Below, piece by piece: positions 43,641 to 51,673 of a DNA stretch of 64,000 bases; the first letter of the stretch is position 1; each line of letters starts with the position of its first letter. Made by a program: the position numbers and the translations under genes. Where the stretch lies: positions 1 through 64,000 of the forward strand of contig CAZQJY010000003.1 of the NCBI GenBank assembly GCA_964593465.1, given 5' to 3'. The notes beneath the pieces are model-generated. The model had not been told where the DNA came from. It made no database searches and saw only the letters and a list, made by a program, of their open reading frames with translations. This DNA comes from Mycosynbacter sp964593465 (GTDB lineage: Bacteria; Patescibacteriota; Saccharimonadia; Saccharimonadales; Saccharimonadaceae).

Positions 43641-43668
43641 CTGAGCGGCCATGCGAGAACCGCCCATT
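43641..43668 (-). terminator. terminator of the Nudix-like gene
   Basis: On the minus strand GGCGGTTCTCGCATGGCCGC forms a stem GCGG/CCGC followed by TCAGTATTTTT. It lies about 115 bases past the stop of the minus-strand gene at 43783. Confidence 0.5.
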
Positions 43669-43679
43669 CACACAAGCTT

Positions 43680-43724
43680 AGTGAAAAAGTATTCACTGTT
43701 TTTGCTATATAACTTCGCCATACT
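43680..43724 (+). promoter_or_regulatory. operator-promoter module, copy 2
   Basis: The dyad AGTGAA-N6-TTCACT (43680-43697), 21 bases, CATACT (43719-43724). It points to the small frame at 43755, which has AAGGAG (43742-43747) seven bases before its ATG. Confidence 0.7.
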
Positions 43725-43754
43725 AGTACTAGAGCATAAGCAAGGAGCCACAAA

Positions 43755-43964
43755 ATGGTAGCAACAATCAGCCGACAAGCAACTAAATATCAAACGTTTG
43801 ATCTTCGAAACATCCCGCAGGAGCTTCAAGCATTTTGCGAAGTGTTCGAGTGTTCGGTAGCATTTCCGGTGCCGACCAATCGGGATTCGTATCCCAGTAG
43901 TATTCCGCTAGTGAGCTGCTTTGGTGCAACTCTCCCTGAATATCGTTGCACACGAGGAGTGTAA
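43755..43964 (+). CDS. possible 69-residue protein, antisense to the Nudix-like gene
   Basis: A short frame with a promoter-operator, a good AAGGAG site and ATG 43755, giving MVATISRQATKYQTFDLRNI. After nine codons it runs opposite the Nudix-like coding sequence. The N-terminus may be what remains of a gene lost downstream, or the transcript may act as antisense RNA. The residues past the first ten are probably a by-product of the opposite strand. Confidence 0.3.
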   Translation: MVATISRQATKYQTFDLRNIPQELQAFCEVFECSVAFPVPTNRDSYPSSIPLVSCFGATLPEYRCTRGV

Positions 43965-44451
43965 AATGAATAAAGCTTTCGAGCGATCCGGCACGATAGA
44001 CACGGAAATACCCACCGCCATGCACTACGAACTCTCCGGTAAGTCCCGTCTGCTCCCGGCATACCTGCGCGGCTGTATCAGCAATCTTTTCGGTCGCGAC
44101 AGGGGAAACATTCATAAGTCCAGTCAGACCAATAAGCGGCTGACTCTTACGTCGCATCAACAGCCACGCACCATCGTCCGCTCTGCGGATTGCGAGCAAT
44201 AGAGTAGAGTACGCACGGTCGATCATGCGTGTTTGCTTTTTCAGCGCACCTTTGCCTACACGCTTACCTTCACTTGTCAGTCTGTACAGTCCATCGTTTG
44301 TTTTCTCTACCAGCCCAGCTTTTATTACTTTTTTGAGATGATAGTCAAACGCTTTGTTCTCTAGCTCGTCTGGCTTGAGCTCGCCAAACCGCATACCATC
44401 TGAAAAGGCGAGGGTGTATACAATATTTTTCTGGATATGATGGTCAAGCAT
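43783..44451 (-). CDS. winged-helix plus degenerate Nudix-domain protein
   Basis: A 222-residue protein with an N-terminal winged helix (about 1-70; DYHLKKVIKAGLVEKTNDGLYRLTSEGKRVG) and a Nudix-like fold (about 80-200; YSTLLLAIRRADDGAWLLMRRK). Its Nudix box reads GLMNVSPVATEKIADTAAQ then VCREQTGLTG: the RE is kept but the following EE metal ligands are lost. It is thus likely a ligand-sensing regulator rather than a hydrolase, in the manner of NrtR-type proteins but with domains in the opposite order. Leaderless: TATACT lies 10 bases before ATG 44449-44451. Confidence 0.68.
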   Translation of the reverse strand: MLDHHIQKNIVYTLAFSDGMRFGELKPDELENKAFDYHLKKVIKAGLVEKTNDGLYRLTSEGKRVGKGALKKQTRMIDRAYSTLLLAIRRADDGAWLLMRRKSQPLIGLTGLMNVSPVATEKIADTAAQVCREQTGLTGEFVVHGGGYFRVYRAGSLESFIHFTLLVCNDIQGELHQSSSLAEYYWDTNPDWSAPEMLPNTRTLRKMLEAPAGCFEDQTFDI

Positions 44452-44482
44452 ACTTATTACCAGTATATAGTATAGTAGCTAT

Positions 44483-45358
44483 ATGAAGACACCCGATTAC
44501 TCAATCGCAAACTCTGCAGAAGTCTACAAATATCATAGTATGTACGAACCACACCGACGTTTTACGCGTAGCATGTATAGATTGCTTAATCGTATTATGC
44601 AGCCGACAGTCAGTTATAATCCCGAGACGCAAAAATGCTTACCAATAATCGTTGAGAAGGGTCATCCACTCATACTTGCACCCAATCATACGTCCGATCG
44701 CCACGATCAGTGGACTGCCGCGGCTGTAGCACATCAACTCGACAAAGACTTTAACTTTCAGCTCGTAGGGGATATACGCGTACTAGCTAAAAGTACATTT
44801 TATACAGGTGAGTTGCGACGAGAAATGGGCATTCCGGCTCTAGCTCAGTCTGCACTCACAAGTTTTGTCAACAATATGGGCACCATGCCAGTGTACCGTC
44901 CAAATGATTTGTCCAGCGAAACCCGTAAGCAATCAGTCGAAGCCGTGAATCAACTCTGGGATACAAGTAGCAACCTAATGATTTCAGGCCACCCAATAGG
45001 TATTTTTCCGGAAGGTACGGCAGATACACTTGATCCTAGCCATAACCTACCTATCAAAGCAGGCTTAGGTAAGCTCGCATGTATTACCACGCAAAAAATA
45101 TCGCCAGAGACATCGGTGCATATTCTTCCAATTGGTATAAGCTATCCTGAGTTTACACGACGCACCAATCGCAAAGGTAATGAAGCAGTGATACCAAGTG
45201 TCTTACGCGGATCGCATGTCCATATTGGCGAAATCTATGATGTCACTCCAGACGACTCTGTAAACACTGTCAACCGTGAAGTGGCACGCATTCTCCAGGA
45301 CGCCACCACTCAAGCTTTTGCCGAGCAGCGGCCAGTTATCCATGATAATACACACTAG
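44483..45358 (+). CDS. PlsC-like 1-acylglycerol-3-phosphate acyltransferase
   Basis: A 291-residue acyltransferase of the PlsC family, expected to acylate lysophosphatidate at the membrane. Motif I is APNHTSDRHD: His69 is followed by Asp at +3 and +6, not the usual +5. Motif III is IFPEGTAD (about 174-181). GDIRVLAKSTFYTGELRREMG stands for motif II. The changed motif I spacing may mean an altered substrate or enzyme. Divergent from the Nudix-like gene; leaderless, with TATAGT (44471-44476) six bases before the ATG. Confidence 0.8.
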   Translation: MKTPDYSIANSAEVYKYHSMYEPHRRFTRSMYRLLNRIMQPTVSYNPETQKCLPIIVEKGHPLILAPNHTSDRHDQWTAAAVAHQLDKDFNFQLVGDIRVLAKSTFYTGELRREMGIPALAQSALTSFVNNMGTMPVYRPNDLSSETRKQSVEAVNQLWDTSSNLMISGHPIGIFPEGTADTLDPSHNLPIKAGLGKLACITTQKISPETSVHILPIGISYPEFTRRTNRKGNEAVIPSVLRGSHVHIGEIYDVTPDDSVNTVNREVARILQDATTQAFAEQRPVIHDNTH

Positions 45359-45372
45359 GGTAGTATCTATAA

Positions 45373-45750
45373 TTACGCGATTGCCACTAATTCTATATCA
45401 AACACCAAGTCACTATTTGGCGGAATATTGGCTGCTGCGCGTACAGATCCGTAGGCTTTTTCGGCCGGGATAATGAGCCGGCGAACACCGCCGACTTTCA
45501 TACCAGGCACACCTTCTGTCCAACCTGCTATTACACGGTCAAGCGGAAAGGTAATTGCCTCGCCAAAATCGTGACTACTCTGAAAAATAGTGCCGTCCAC
45601 ACATAGTGCACCCGTATAATGTGCCGTTACTGTACCACCTACAGGCACTTCATCGCCCGTACCTACAACTGTATCAATAATTTCTAATTGCTCGACCTTT
45701 TTGATAGGGTCGAAATTTGCTAATTTTGTACCTTCGAGTTTTGTATCCAT
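45373..45750 (-). CDS. FKBP-type peptidyl-prolyl isomerase
   Basis: A 125-residue single-domain FKBP that speeds proline isomerisation during folding. Family blocks: VPVGGTVTAHYTGALCVDGTIFQSS, FPLDRVIAGWTEGVPGMKVGGVRRLIIPAEKAYG and NSDLVFDIELVAI. No signal peptide, so cytosolic. TATGCT lies 6 bases before the ATG, with AGGTG between, so it may use a minimal leader. It is 12 bases downstream of the ThrE gene stop-start interval, likely a separate unit. Confidence 0.94.
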   Translation of the reverse strand: MDTKLEGTKLANFDPIKKVEQLEIIDTVVGTGDEVPVGGTVTAHYTGALCVDGTIFQSSHDFGEAITFPLDRVIAGWTEGVPGMKVGGVRRLIIPAEKAYGSVRAAANIPPNSDLVFDIELVAIA

Positions 45751-45762
45751 ACACCTAGCATA

Positions 45763-47274
45763 TCACGAGGTAAGCTGCCCAGAGCCATCGTCATCAATTT
45801 GCTTTGACTTTTTGTAGTGGCCCCAACGCGCGAGCGCAAACCCGGCCAGCCTTGGGTTACGTTTTTGACCAAGCTGCCGTTGCATTAAATCCACAAATGG
45901 TGCCATGTTGCGTTTGGTAGTAATCTGCTGTCGCATTGGACGACCAATCATACTGCCAAGCGAGGCACCAGCCGCAATAGTGAGCGCCACAGCAGCAGCC
46001 GTAAAGAGCGTGCCTAGTGCTTTGGAAAAAAGCGGATCACCAGGCGGATATTTGATAATCTGCATCAAGCCATTATAAAGCATGAGTCCTGGCACCAGCG
46101 GAATGATTCCGCCAGCAATAATACCCACCGATGGCGTCCGCCAAAATCGTGAGATAAATGCAGCCGCTAACCCTACGAACAATGCTGCAATACCACTCGC
46201 AGGCACCGATGAAATACCCAGAATATCAGATGCAAATACCATAATGATAAAACTAAAACCACCGATAATACCAATACCCGCAATCGCACGCTTTCGCGTC
46301 TGGCCAGCTACTGCATATCCCGCTGCCGCTATCACCGAACCAACCACGACATACTCAAACGTATTGAGTGCCAGTGGGTCCGACGATACCGCAATACCAA
46401 TACCGAGTTTGCGTGCAGCATAGAGTGCACCTAAAATGCCGATTACGATACCCGCTGTTTGCATCACCACTTTGGTAATACGAGCATTGGCTGTCACATA
46501 ATATTCATCAATCGCGTCCTGAATCGCACCTACAATCACCAATCCAGCCACGAGCATCACAACACCACCGACTACCAAGACTGTTGGATTAACATCTTCA
46601 AAAAAGTCGATACCGATAAACGCCAGCGAGTTCAAACATGCAGCAATCATCGTGATAGACGCGGCCGCGATGATCTGCCGGAAAAAAGGTGGCACACCGC
46701 CACGTATCAGCAGCGCAAGTAATCGATCAATCAGCATGCCGATACAAAACGTCATTAGTACAATCTCCCATGCATTGGTATACATCAGCGTCACTCCTGC
46801 AGCGATAGAGGCGTTGCCCATCATCACTATCCACCATGGAAACTTCTTAGGCCGCTCGAGAATCTGCTCTAGTGTACGCTCTGCGTCATCAAGCGTATGC
46901 TCACCATTGCGAATTTCGTATATCAAATTCTGAATCGCCTGAATCGTCATGTAATTAATATCGCGCAGCACCACGGGGCGAATGATTGTGAGCGGTTCGC
47001 GCTCAATACCACGCAGCTGAGACACCATAATAACATTAGCGCTAATATCAATATGCACTGGTTTTTTGCAATACGTATCCGTCACGTCAAGTGCTTTTGA
47101 CACTACACTATTTGCCGACACGCCCATAGAAAGTAGCTGCTCGGCCATCGTTGTCATCATACGCAACGCACGCATATTCGGCGTAAGGGTTTCGCCAAAT
47201 TTTTCTATCAGTGGCAGCTCATGTACTTCAGTAAGCCCAACTTCTTTTTTGTGACCAAGCGGCCAAAATTTCAT
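45763..47274 (-). CDS. ThrE-family threonine/serine exporter
   Basis: A 503-residue membrane protein of the ThrE type. The soluble N-terminal region (about 20-150) includes CKKPVHIDISANVIMVSQ and the dimer-like segment RNGEHTLDDAERTLEQI. About ten membrane helices follow (160-455), with GNASIAAGVTLM at the first and the GGIIPLVPGLMLYNGLMQI block near residue 385. It should export small amino acids or related solutes using the proton gradient. AAGGAG precedes ATG 47272-47274. Length is typical. Confidence 0.88.
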   Translation of the reverse strand: MKFWPLGHKKEVGLTEVHELPLIEKFGETLTPNMRALRMMTTMAEQLLSMGVSANSVVSKALDVTDTYCKKPVHIDISANVIMVSQLRGIEREPLTIIRPVVLRDINYMTIQAIQNLIYEIRNGEHTLDDAERTLEQILERPKKFPWWIVMMGNASIAAGVTLMYTNAWEIVLMTFCIGMLIDRLLALLIRGGVPPFFRQIIAAASITMIAACLNSLAFIGIDFFEDVNPTVLVVGGVVMLVAGLVIVGAIQDAIDEYYVTANARITKVVMQTAGIVIGILGALYAARKLGIGIAVSSDPLALNTFEYVVVGSVIAAAGYAVAGQTRKRAIAGIGIIGGFSFIIMVFASDILGISSVPASGIAALFVGLAAAFISRFWRTPSVGIIAGGIIPLVPGLMLYNGLMQIIKYPPGDPLFSKALGTLFTAAAVALTIAAGASLGSMIGRPMRQQITTKRNMAPFVDLMQRQLGQKRNPRLAGFALARWGHYKKSKQIDDDGSGQLTS

Positions 47275-47341
47275 GTTTCTTTCTCCTTAGGATGTACCTA
47301 GTTATCAGTCTATCAGGTATGGCTGTATAATGATACTTACT

Positions 47342-48193
47342 ATGCTAGACACTATCGCGCATCGCTGGCTTCGCATTCCATACAAACTGCATGCTGATGT
47401 CGTGCAAGACCCGTCGCGCCCACATGCCACACTACTGCTACTCCATGGCATAGGTAACAATGGCCACTCGTGGGACACAATCGTGCATCAACTACCAGAT
47501 AACGTACGTATCGTCACGATTGACTTACTGGGCTTTGGCAGATCACCTCGTCCGCATCGTATCGAATACAGTGCCCATGAGCAAGCTCGTAGCATTTTGC
47601 GCACCTACCTCTCACTTGGTATACCAGGCCGTGTCATCATCGTCGGGCATTCACTTGGAGCACTCATAGCTGTAGAACTTGCCAAACGCTATCCGCTACT
47701 CGCCAAATCTCTCGTGCTTGTAAGCCCACCATTCTATCGCCCAGAAGACCCAGCCACCAAACAATTGCTACCACGTCCAGATGCTATGCTTCGCAAAATC
47801 TACCGCACAGTCGAAAAGCAGCCAAGTGAATTTGTGCAACTCGCCAGCATCGCGATGAAATACAAGCTCGTCAATCAAGTATTTAGCGTCACCGACGAAA
47901 ACGTTGCTAGCTATATGGCTACGCTCCAAACAGCCATTGTCAACCAAACTTCGATCAATGACGTCGAGCAACTTACACTACCCATAGAAATTATTCATGG
48001 CAGACTTGATCCACTTGTCGTTACCAAAAACCTACGTTATTTAGCGCGCACCATGCCAAATGTATCCCTATCTCACACCATGTCAAATCATGAACTTTCC
48101 GGTACGATCGTGCCGGCTACAGTCCGCGCCATAAAGCGCAGTATCACGTTAGGCGAACGCTCAAACCCAATCCACCGAATTCGTCGCAAATAA
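47342..48193 (+). CDS. alpha/beta hydrolase
   Basis: A 283-residue hydrolase with oxyanion block LLLLHGIGNNGHSWDT (about 29-44), nucleophile elbow VGHSLGALIAVELA (Ser about 106), acid in IHGRLDPLV (about 222) and a histidine in MSNHELSG (about 248). TATAAT (47326-47331) lies 10 bases before ATG 47342, so the upstream ATG at 47330 (inside the box) is rejected. The 3' end overlaps the convergent yaaA gene by 50 bases, and the overlap codes an Arg-rich tail (IHRIRRK). Confidence 0.88.
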   Translation: MLDTIAHRWLRIPYKLHADVVQDPSRPHATLLLLHGIGNNGHSWDTIVHQLPDNVRIVTIDLLGFGRSPRPHRIEYSAHEQARSILRTYLSLGIPGRVIIVGHSLGALIAVELAKRYPLLAKSLVLVSPPFYRPEDPATKQLLPRPDAMLRKIYRTVEKQPSEFVQLASIAMKYKLVNQVFSVTDENVASYMATLQTAIVNQTSINDVEQLTLPIEIIHGRLDPLVVTKNLRYLARTMPNVSLSHTMSNHELSGTIVPATVRAIKRSITLGERSNPIHRIRRK

Positions 48194-48929
48194 ATACAGG
48201 TGTGCTTGGCGTGCTACGTGCTTCGTCGTATTTATAGCCAAGCTCATCAAAGTTTTGCAAGTCTGTCGCACCTTCCACTCGGTTTACAATCAACCAATGT
48301 GCAAACGCACCGCGAGCAATCTTGGCATGTACTGTCACAAATGTTGGCTCGCCAGTTTTGGCGCTGATAGTCAAAAACTTTGGCGCAATGACTGGTGTAT
48401 CGAGATAGGGGAGCAATGCCTTAGTGTATTCTACAGCCGAAAGATTGACGATGAGTGACGTGTCAGATGGCAATAGTTTGGCAATTTTATTACCCCAAAA
48501 TTTGTATAGATTTTTATATGGTTCATCGGGTAATCTATAGCCCATTTCTAGCCGATAGGGCACTACGCTATCCAGCGCACGCAGCCCTCCGTACAATCCA
48601 GACAAAATCGACAAGTGTTCATTGGCATATGCGCGGTCGGCTGGTGAAAAAGATTGTACCTGCAGGCCGCTATATATGTCGCCGATAAACGCGTCAAGTG
48701 CAGGACGCGTCTGCAGGGCATCACTTGACCAGCCTTTCAGTAGCATCTCGGTTTCGGCAGCTTTTTTCTCCGAAAGCTTCATCGTCTGCGCAACCTGCGC
48801 GACGTTGAGCGACATTAAATACTGTGCCAGTTCATCCGCTTCAGCCAGTAGCTGCGGCTGCTGATATGGCTGCACTATATTAGGCGCGGGGCGCATAGTT
48901 TTGGAGGAGTGAAGGAGAATATAAAGCAT
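48144..48929 (-). CDS. yaaA: YaaA-family peroxide stress protein
   Basis: A 261-residue protein of the YaaA/DUF328 family, which lowers free iron damage under peroxide. It has the family layout: start MLYILLHSSKTMRP, ALQTRPALDAFIGDIYSGLQ, then LSILSGLYGGLRALDSVVPYRLEMG (about 110-134), KNLYKFWGNKI and VNLSAVEYTKAL. Leaderless: TATACT lies 8 bases before ATG 48927-48929. Its 3' end overlaps the hydrolase gene. Confidence 0.92.
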   Translation of the reverse strand: MLYILLHSSKTMRPAPNIVQPYQQPQLLAEADELAQYLMSLNVAQVAQTMKLSEKKAAETEMLLKGWSSDALQTRPALDAFIGDIYSGLQVQSFSPADRAYANEHLSILSGLYGGLRALDSVVPYRLEMGYRLPDEPYKNLYKFWGNKIAKLLPSDTSLIVNLSAVEYTKALLPYLDTPVIAPKFLTISAKTGEPTFVTVHAKIARGAFAHWLIVNRVEGATDLQNFDELGYKYDEARSTPSTPVFICDEFGGLGLSVRLT

Positions 48930-48965
48930 ACATATTGAGTATATATCATGTCAGGAGACACTCAT

Positions 48966-49014
48966 GCAATTACGACCTAATCGGGGCCTAATCCAATTTT
49001 TGACATGCTATACT
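48966..49014 (+). promoter_or_regulatory. tandem CTAATC motif with TATACT box
   Basis: CTAATC (48977-48982) and CTAATC (48988-48993) are followed 15 bases on by TATACT (49009-49014), upstream of the membrane gene at 49049. Similar CTAATC pairs flank tRNA-Glu (39176-39186 and 39467-39482). Confidence 0.45.
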
Positions 49015-49048
49015 ACTAGCAACGCTAGTCTTGCAAGAAAGGTGCCCT

Positions 49049-50152
49049 ATGACCCGAGCGCAGAAAATACAATCAAACCCAGCCATCACAAGCCAAAGCT
49101 CAGCCGAATCAAAGGCTATCTATATTGCACTCGTGAGTGGTACATTGGGGTTCTTACTCAGCCTACTCGTGTTTTGGCAAGGGGAAATACCGCTGTTTGG
49201 TCGTGGCCAGCTATCGCTTGGACTGGTGGCGACGACATTGGGAAGCATCATCGCACTTGTCGTGTATCTGCTAGCAGTAAATCCATACACGACCAATAAA
49301 CACGAGACTCGTGTACGACATATAAAACAGGTCGTATCTACATGGTCGCTAGCATTGACACATGGTTTGTTGGTATTTTTGTTTTATGCACTATTGTTTA
49401 TCATAGTGGCACTATCGTTTAAAGGCGTAACTATCGATAAATGGGCGACTGCAACAGTAGTAGCACTCACAAGCGGCGCGGCTGCGTATTTCGTATATCT
49501 TTCGGCGGTAACCATGAATGCAGTACGTGTATCTATGTTGCTGGCACTGTTTTTACTGAGCGGTACATTTGTGAGCATGCTCACAGCAAACGACCCGACA
49601 TGGTGGGATGCCCATTTTAGCTCGCTAGGTGCGGGTGGCGGCGTGTCGGGCTATACATTTAACGGTACGCTCATCATAGCAGGCATGGTAATCGTAGCGC
49701 TGACAAACTACATTGCCGAAGACTTCAACAAATTGCAACAAGTCGGACGCATATCACAAAAAACACGCTCAGGTGTACTCCAAAGTGTGCTGGCTGGTAT
49801 CGGTATATTTTTGGCGCTGGTAGGTCTGTTTGTCTATGATGCATATCCGGCTATTCATAACACTGCAGCTGGCGGTATGGCGATTTTGTTCCTAGGACTG
49901 ATAGTGGGCTTACCATGGATTACACCGAGGTTCTCTCGTGCATTTTTCATTGCTTCTTTTTCACTTTTTGGAGCCCTGCTAGTAGCGGCATGGTTATATA
50001 TGACAGTGGGCTATCTTAATCTCACGGTGTTTGAATTTGTGGCTGGCGGCATTATATTTACCTGGCTGGTAATATTCGTACGACACGTTGCAGCACTGCT
50101 GGATGATGATACACCAGCAACCGCAGCAAAAAGTAGCAAACCTAAGCACTAA
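49049..50152 (+). CDS. ten-helix membrane protein, unknown function
   Basis: A 367-residue protein with about ten membrane helices and no recognised signature. A polar head (MTRAQKIQSNPAITSQSSAESK) precedes helix 1. One outer loop is Asp/Trp/Gly-rich (ANDPTWWDAHFSSLGAGGGVSGYTF, about 175-200, broken here by helices). Pattern suggests a DUF998-like or similar small-family membrane protein, not confirmed. AAAGG lies 8 bases before ATG 49049. A structured RNA region follows its stop. Confidence 0.65.
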   Translation: MTRAQKIQSNPAITSQSSAESKAIYIALVSGTLGFLLSLLVFWQGEIPLFGRGQLSLGLVATTLGSIIALVVYLLAVNPYTTNKHETRVRHIKQVVSTWSLALTHGLLVFLFYALLFIIVALSFKGVTIDKWATATVVALTSGAAAYFVYLSAVTMNAVRVSMLLALFLLSGTFVSMLTANDPTWWDAHFSSLGAGGGVSGYTFNGTLIIAGMVIVALTNYIAEDFNKLQQVGRISQKTRSGVLQSVLAGIGIFLALVGLFVYDAYPAIHNTAAGGMAILFLGLIVGLPWITPRFSRAFFIASFSLFGALLVAAWLYMTVGYLNLTVFEFVAGGIIFTWLVIFVRHVAALLDDDTPATAAKSSKPKH

Positions 50153-50168
50153 AAAACAGTAACAAAAG

Positions 50169-50272
50169 ATTAAGGGATAGGGCTAGTCCTATTAGCAAGA
50201 GCATCGCTCTTTAGAAATCCTTTCTATAATCACGCGGGTAAAGCTTAGTTTGGAATGTGCATCTCCCTTAAT
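50169..50272 (+). ncRNA. candidate multi-hairpin structured RNA upstream of nhaA
   Basis: ATTAAGGGA (50169-50177) and TCCCTTAAT (50264-50272) form a perfect 9-bp closing stem. It encloses TAGG/CCTA (50178-50191), AAGAGC-ATC-GCTCTT (50197-50211) and TAGAAA-TCC-TTTCTA (50212-50226), which follow one another directly. A single-stranded GC-mixed stretch (50227-50263) completes it. It lies between the membrane gene's stop and the nhaA promoter. It may be a 3' element, an independent RNA, or the aptamer of a read-through leader. No known RNA family was recognised by eye. Confidence 0.5.
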
Positions 50273-50279
50273 GTAATTC

Positions 50280-50308
50280 TTGCTTTTTATACATTAAAAT
50301 ACTATAAT
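50280..50308 (+). promoter_or_regulatory. nhaA promoter
   Basis: TTGCTT (50280-50285), 17 bases, TATAAT (50303-50308). Transcription should begin near 50,315, four bases before a perfect hairpin GTAGGCACAC-CT-GTGTGCCTAC (50319-50340) that would cap the 5' end of the nhaA mRNA. Confidence 0.75.
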
Positions 50309-50382
50309 ATATAAATGCGTAGGCACACCTGTGTGCCTACAGTTCTTCTACATCCTCCTACTCACTCCAGAAAGGAGTGCCG

Positions 50383-51543
50383 ATGTTTCGACAAAAAGTT
50401 GCCCGCGTCATCACACCCGAATGGGTATTGGTAGGGGCGGGCACCGCCATCCTACTTGTACTCTTTGCGTCGCCTTGGTACGATGCCGCAACCCACACCG
50501 ACCTGTTCGCACTGCCCGAGTGGCTCGGCGACAAACACGTCAACCTGCATTTTCTCGCAAACGAGATGTTGATGCCGTTCTTTTTCGCCATTGCCGCAAA
50601 AGAAGTACGAGAAAGTCTGCTGCCAGGCGGTGCACTCCATGGTCGGAGTCGCGCATTACTGCCGCTCGTCGCAACGGCGGGCGGTGTCATTGTGCCAGCG
50701 GCACTGTTTGTCGGAATCAGTGTAACGCTGTCGCTCGGCATCACCAAAGGTTTCGTCGTGCCGACTGCAACCGACATCGCGTTTGCGCTGCTTGCAGCGA
50801 GACTACTGCTGGGTGGATCAACTCACCCAGCAGTCACACTGCTGCTTACGATCGCTGTCGTCGATGATGGCATCGGTCTGGTGATGATTCCGCTCGTGTA
50901 TTCGGGTGGTGTCAACTGGCTTGCGTTCGTAGGTCTGCTGCTGCTCGTGTTTGGCGCAGCCTGGCTATTTCGCGGCCTCGGCATCAAGAAGTGGTACTGG
51001 TATATCGGCATTATCGGTGGCATCAGCTGGCTTGGGTTCTTGTGGCTTGGTGTCGAACCGGCAATGGCGCTCGTGCCAGTCGTACTGGCGATGCCCCACG
51101 GGGCGACCGACCTCGGCTTCTTGAGTCCGCGAGAGCTGTATCAACACGACTCGCTCAGCGAGATGGAACATGCAGTTGCACCTTGGACTGGAGTCATCTT
51201 GCTGGTGTTTGGTTTTGCCAACGCCGGCATCACCCTGACGCCGCCCGACTCGACCGCATGGACCATTCTCACGGCACTGATTGTTGGCAAGATTGTCGGC
51301 GTACTCGGTTTCGCGTACGTTGGTATGCGATGCGGCATGCAACTGCCAGCCGGCATGCAGTTCAAGCAACTGCCGATCGTGGCCGCTATCGCCGGTATCG
51401 GTTTTACCGTTGCCGTATTCGTCGCGGGCGTTGCCTTTGACGGCGAGGTAGCGAGCCAAGCAAAAATGGGTGCGCTTTTGTCGCTCCCTGTCGGACTACT
51501 CATCGCGTTCATCATGACACGAGTACTCGGTGTTCGCAAGTAA
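50383..51543 (+). CDS. nhaA: Na+/H+ antiporter NhaA
   Basis: NhaA exports Na+ (or Li+) in exchange for protons. The 386-residue frame has the family blocks HFLANEMLMPFFFAIAAKEV, VPTATDIAFALLAA (Asp131) and TIAVVDDGIGLVMI, with the paired transport acids Asp161-Asp162. About twelve membrane helices. A GTG at 50377 is also in frame, but AAAGGAG is better spaced for ATG 50383. It has its own promoter with a 5' hairpin leader and a strong terminator. GC and codon use are higher than in flanking genes, so recent transfer is possible. Confidence 0.95.
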   Translation: MFRQKVARVITPEWVLVGAGTAILLVLFASPWYDAATHTDLFALPEWLGDKHVNLHFLANEMLMPFFFAIAAKEVRESLLPGGALHGRSRALLPLVATAGGVIVPAALFVGISVTLSLGITKGFVVPTATDIAFALLAARLLLGGSTHPAVTLLLTIAVVDDGIGLVMIPLVYSGGVNWLAFVGLLLLVFGAAWLFRGLGIKKWYWYIGIIGGISWLGFLWLGVEPAMALVPVVLAMPHGATDLGFLSPRELYQHDSLSEMEHAVAPWTGVILLVFGFANAGITLTPPDSTAWTILTALIVGKIVGVLGFAYVGMRCGMQLPAGMQFKQLPIVAAIAGIGFTVAVFVAGVAFDGEVASQAKMGALLSLPVGLLIAFIMTRVLGVRK

Positions 51544-51570
51544 TCCTAGAGAAGGGAAGTAGAAGACCCG

Positions 51571-51602
51571 CCCCGCTTTCAGCGTCGAAAGCGGGGTCTC
51601 TT
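51571..51602 (+). terminator. nhaA terminator
   Basis: CCCCGCTTTC (51571-51580), AGCGTC, GAAAGCGGGG (51587-51596), then TCTCTT. Strong GC-rich stem 28 bases past the stop. Confidence 0.82.
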
Positions 51603-51673
51603 CATGCGTAAATACTATTGCATGCACGAATCGCCAAGGGTATAGTAAAAAAGAATAAAGGACAAAAATATCT

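Noticed and set aside
43921..44202. A plus-strand frame with GAGGAG before ATG, opposite the Nudix-like gene
   Set aside because: The minus-strand protein has a coherent winged-helix and Nudix fold, while this translation has none. The ribosome-site match is likely chance.
47330..47341. ATG 47330 as start of the hydrolase at 47342
   Set aside because: This ATG lies inside the -10 box TATAAT; a transcript would begin after it.
50227..50263. c-di-GMP riboswitch core in the RNA before nhaA
   Set aside because: CACGCGGGTAAAGC only loosely resembles the aptamer core, and the paired helices expected around it are not present.
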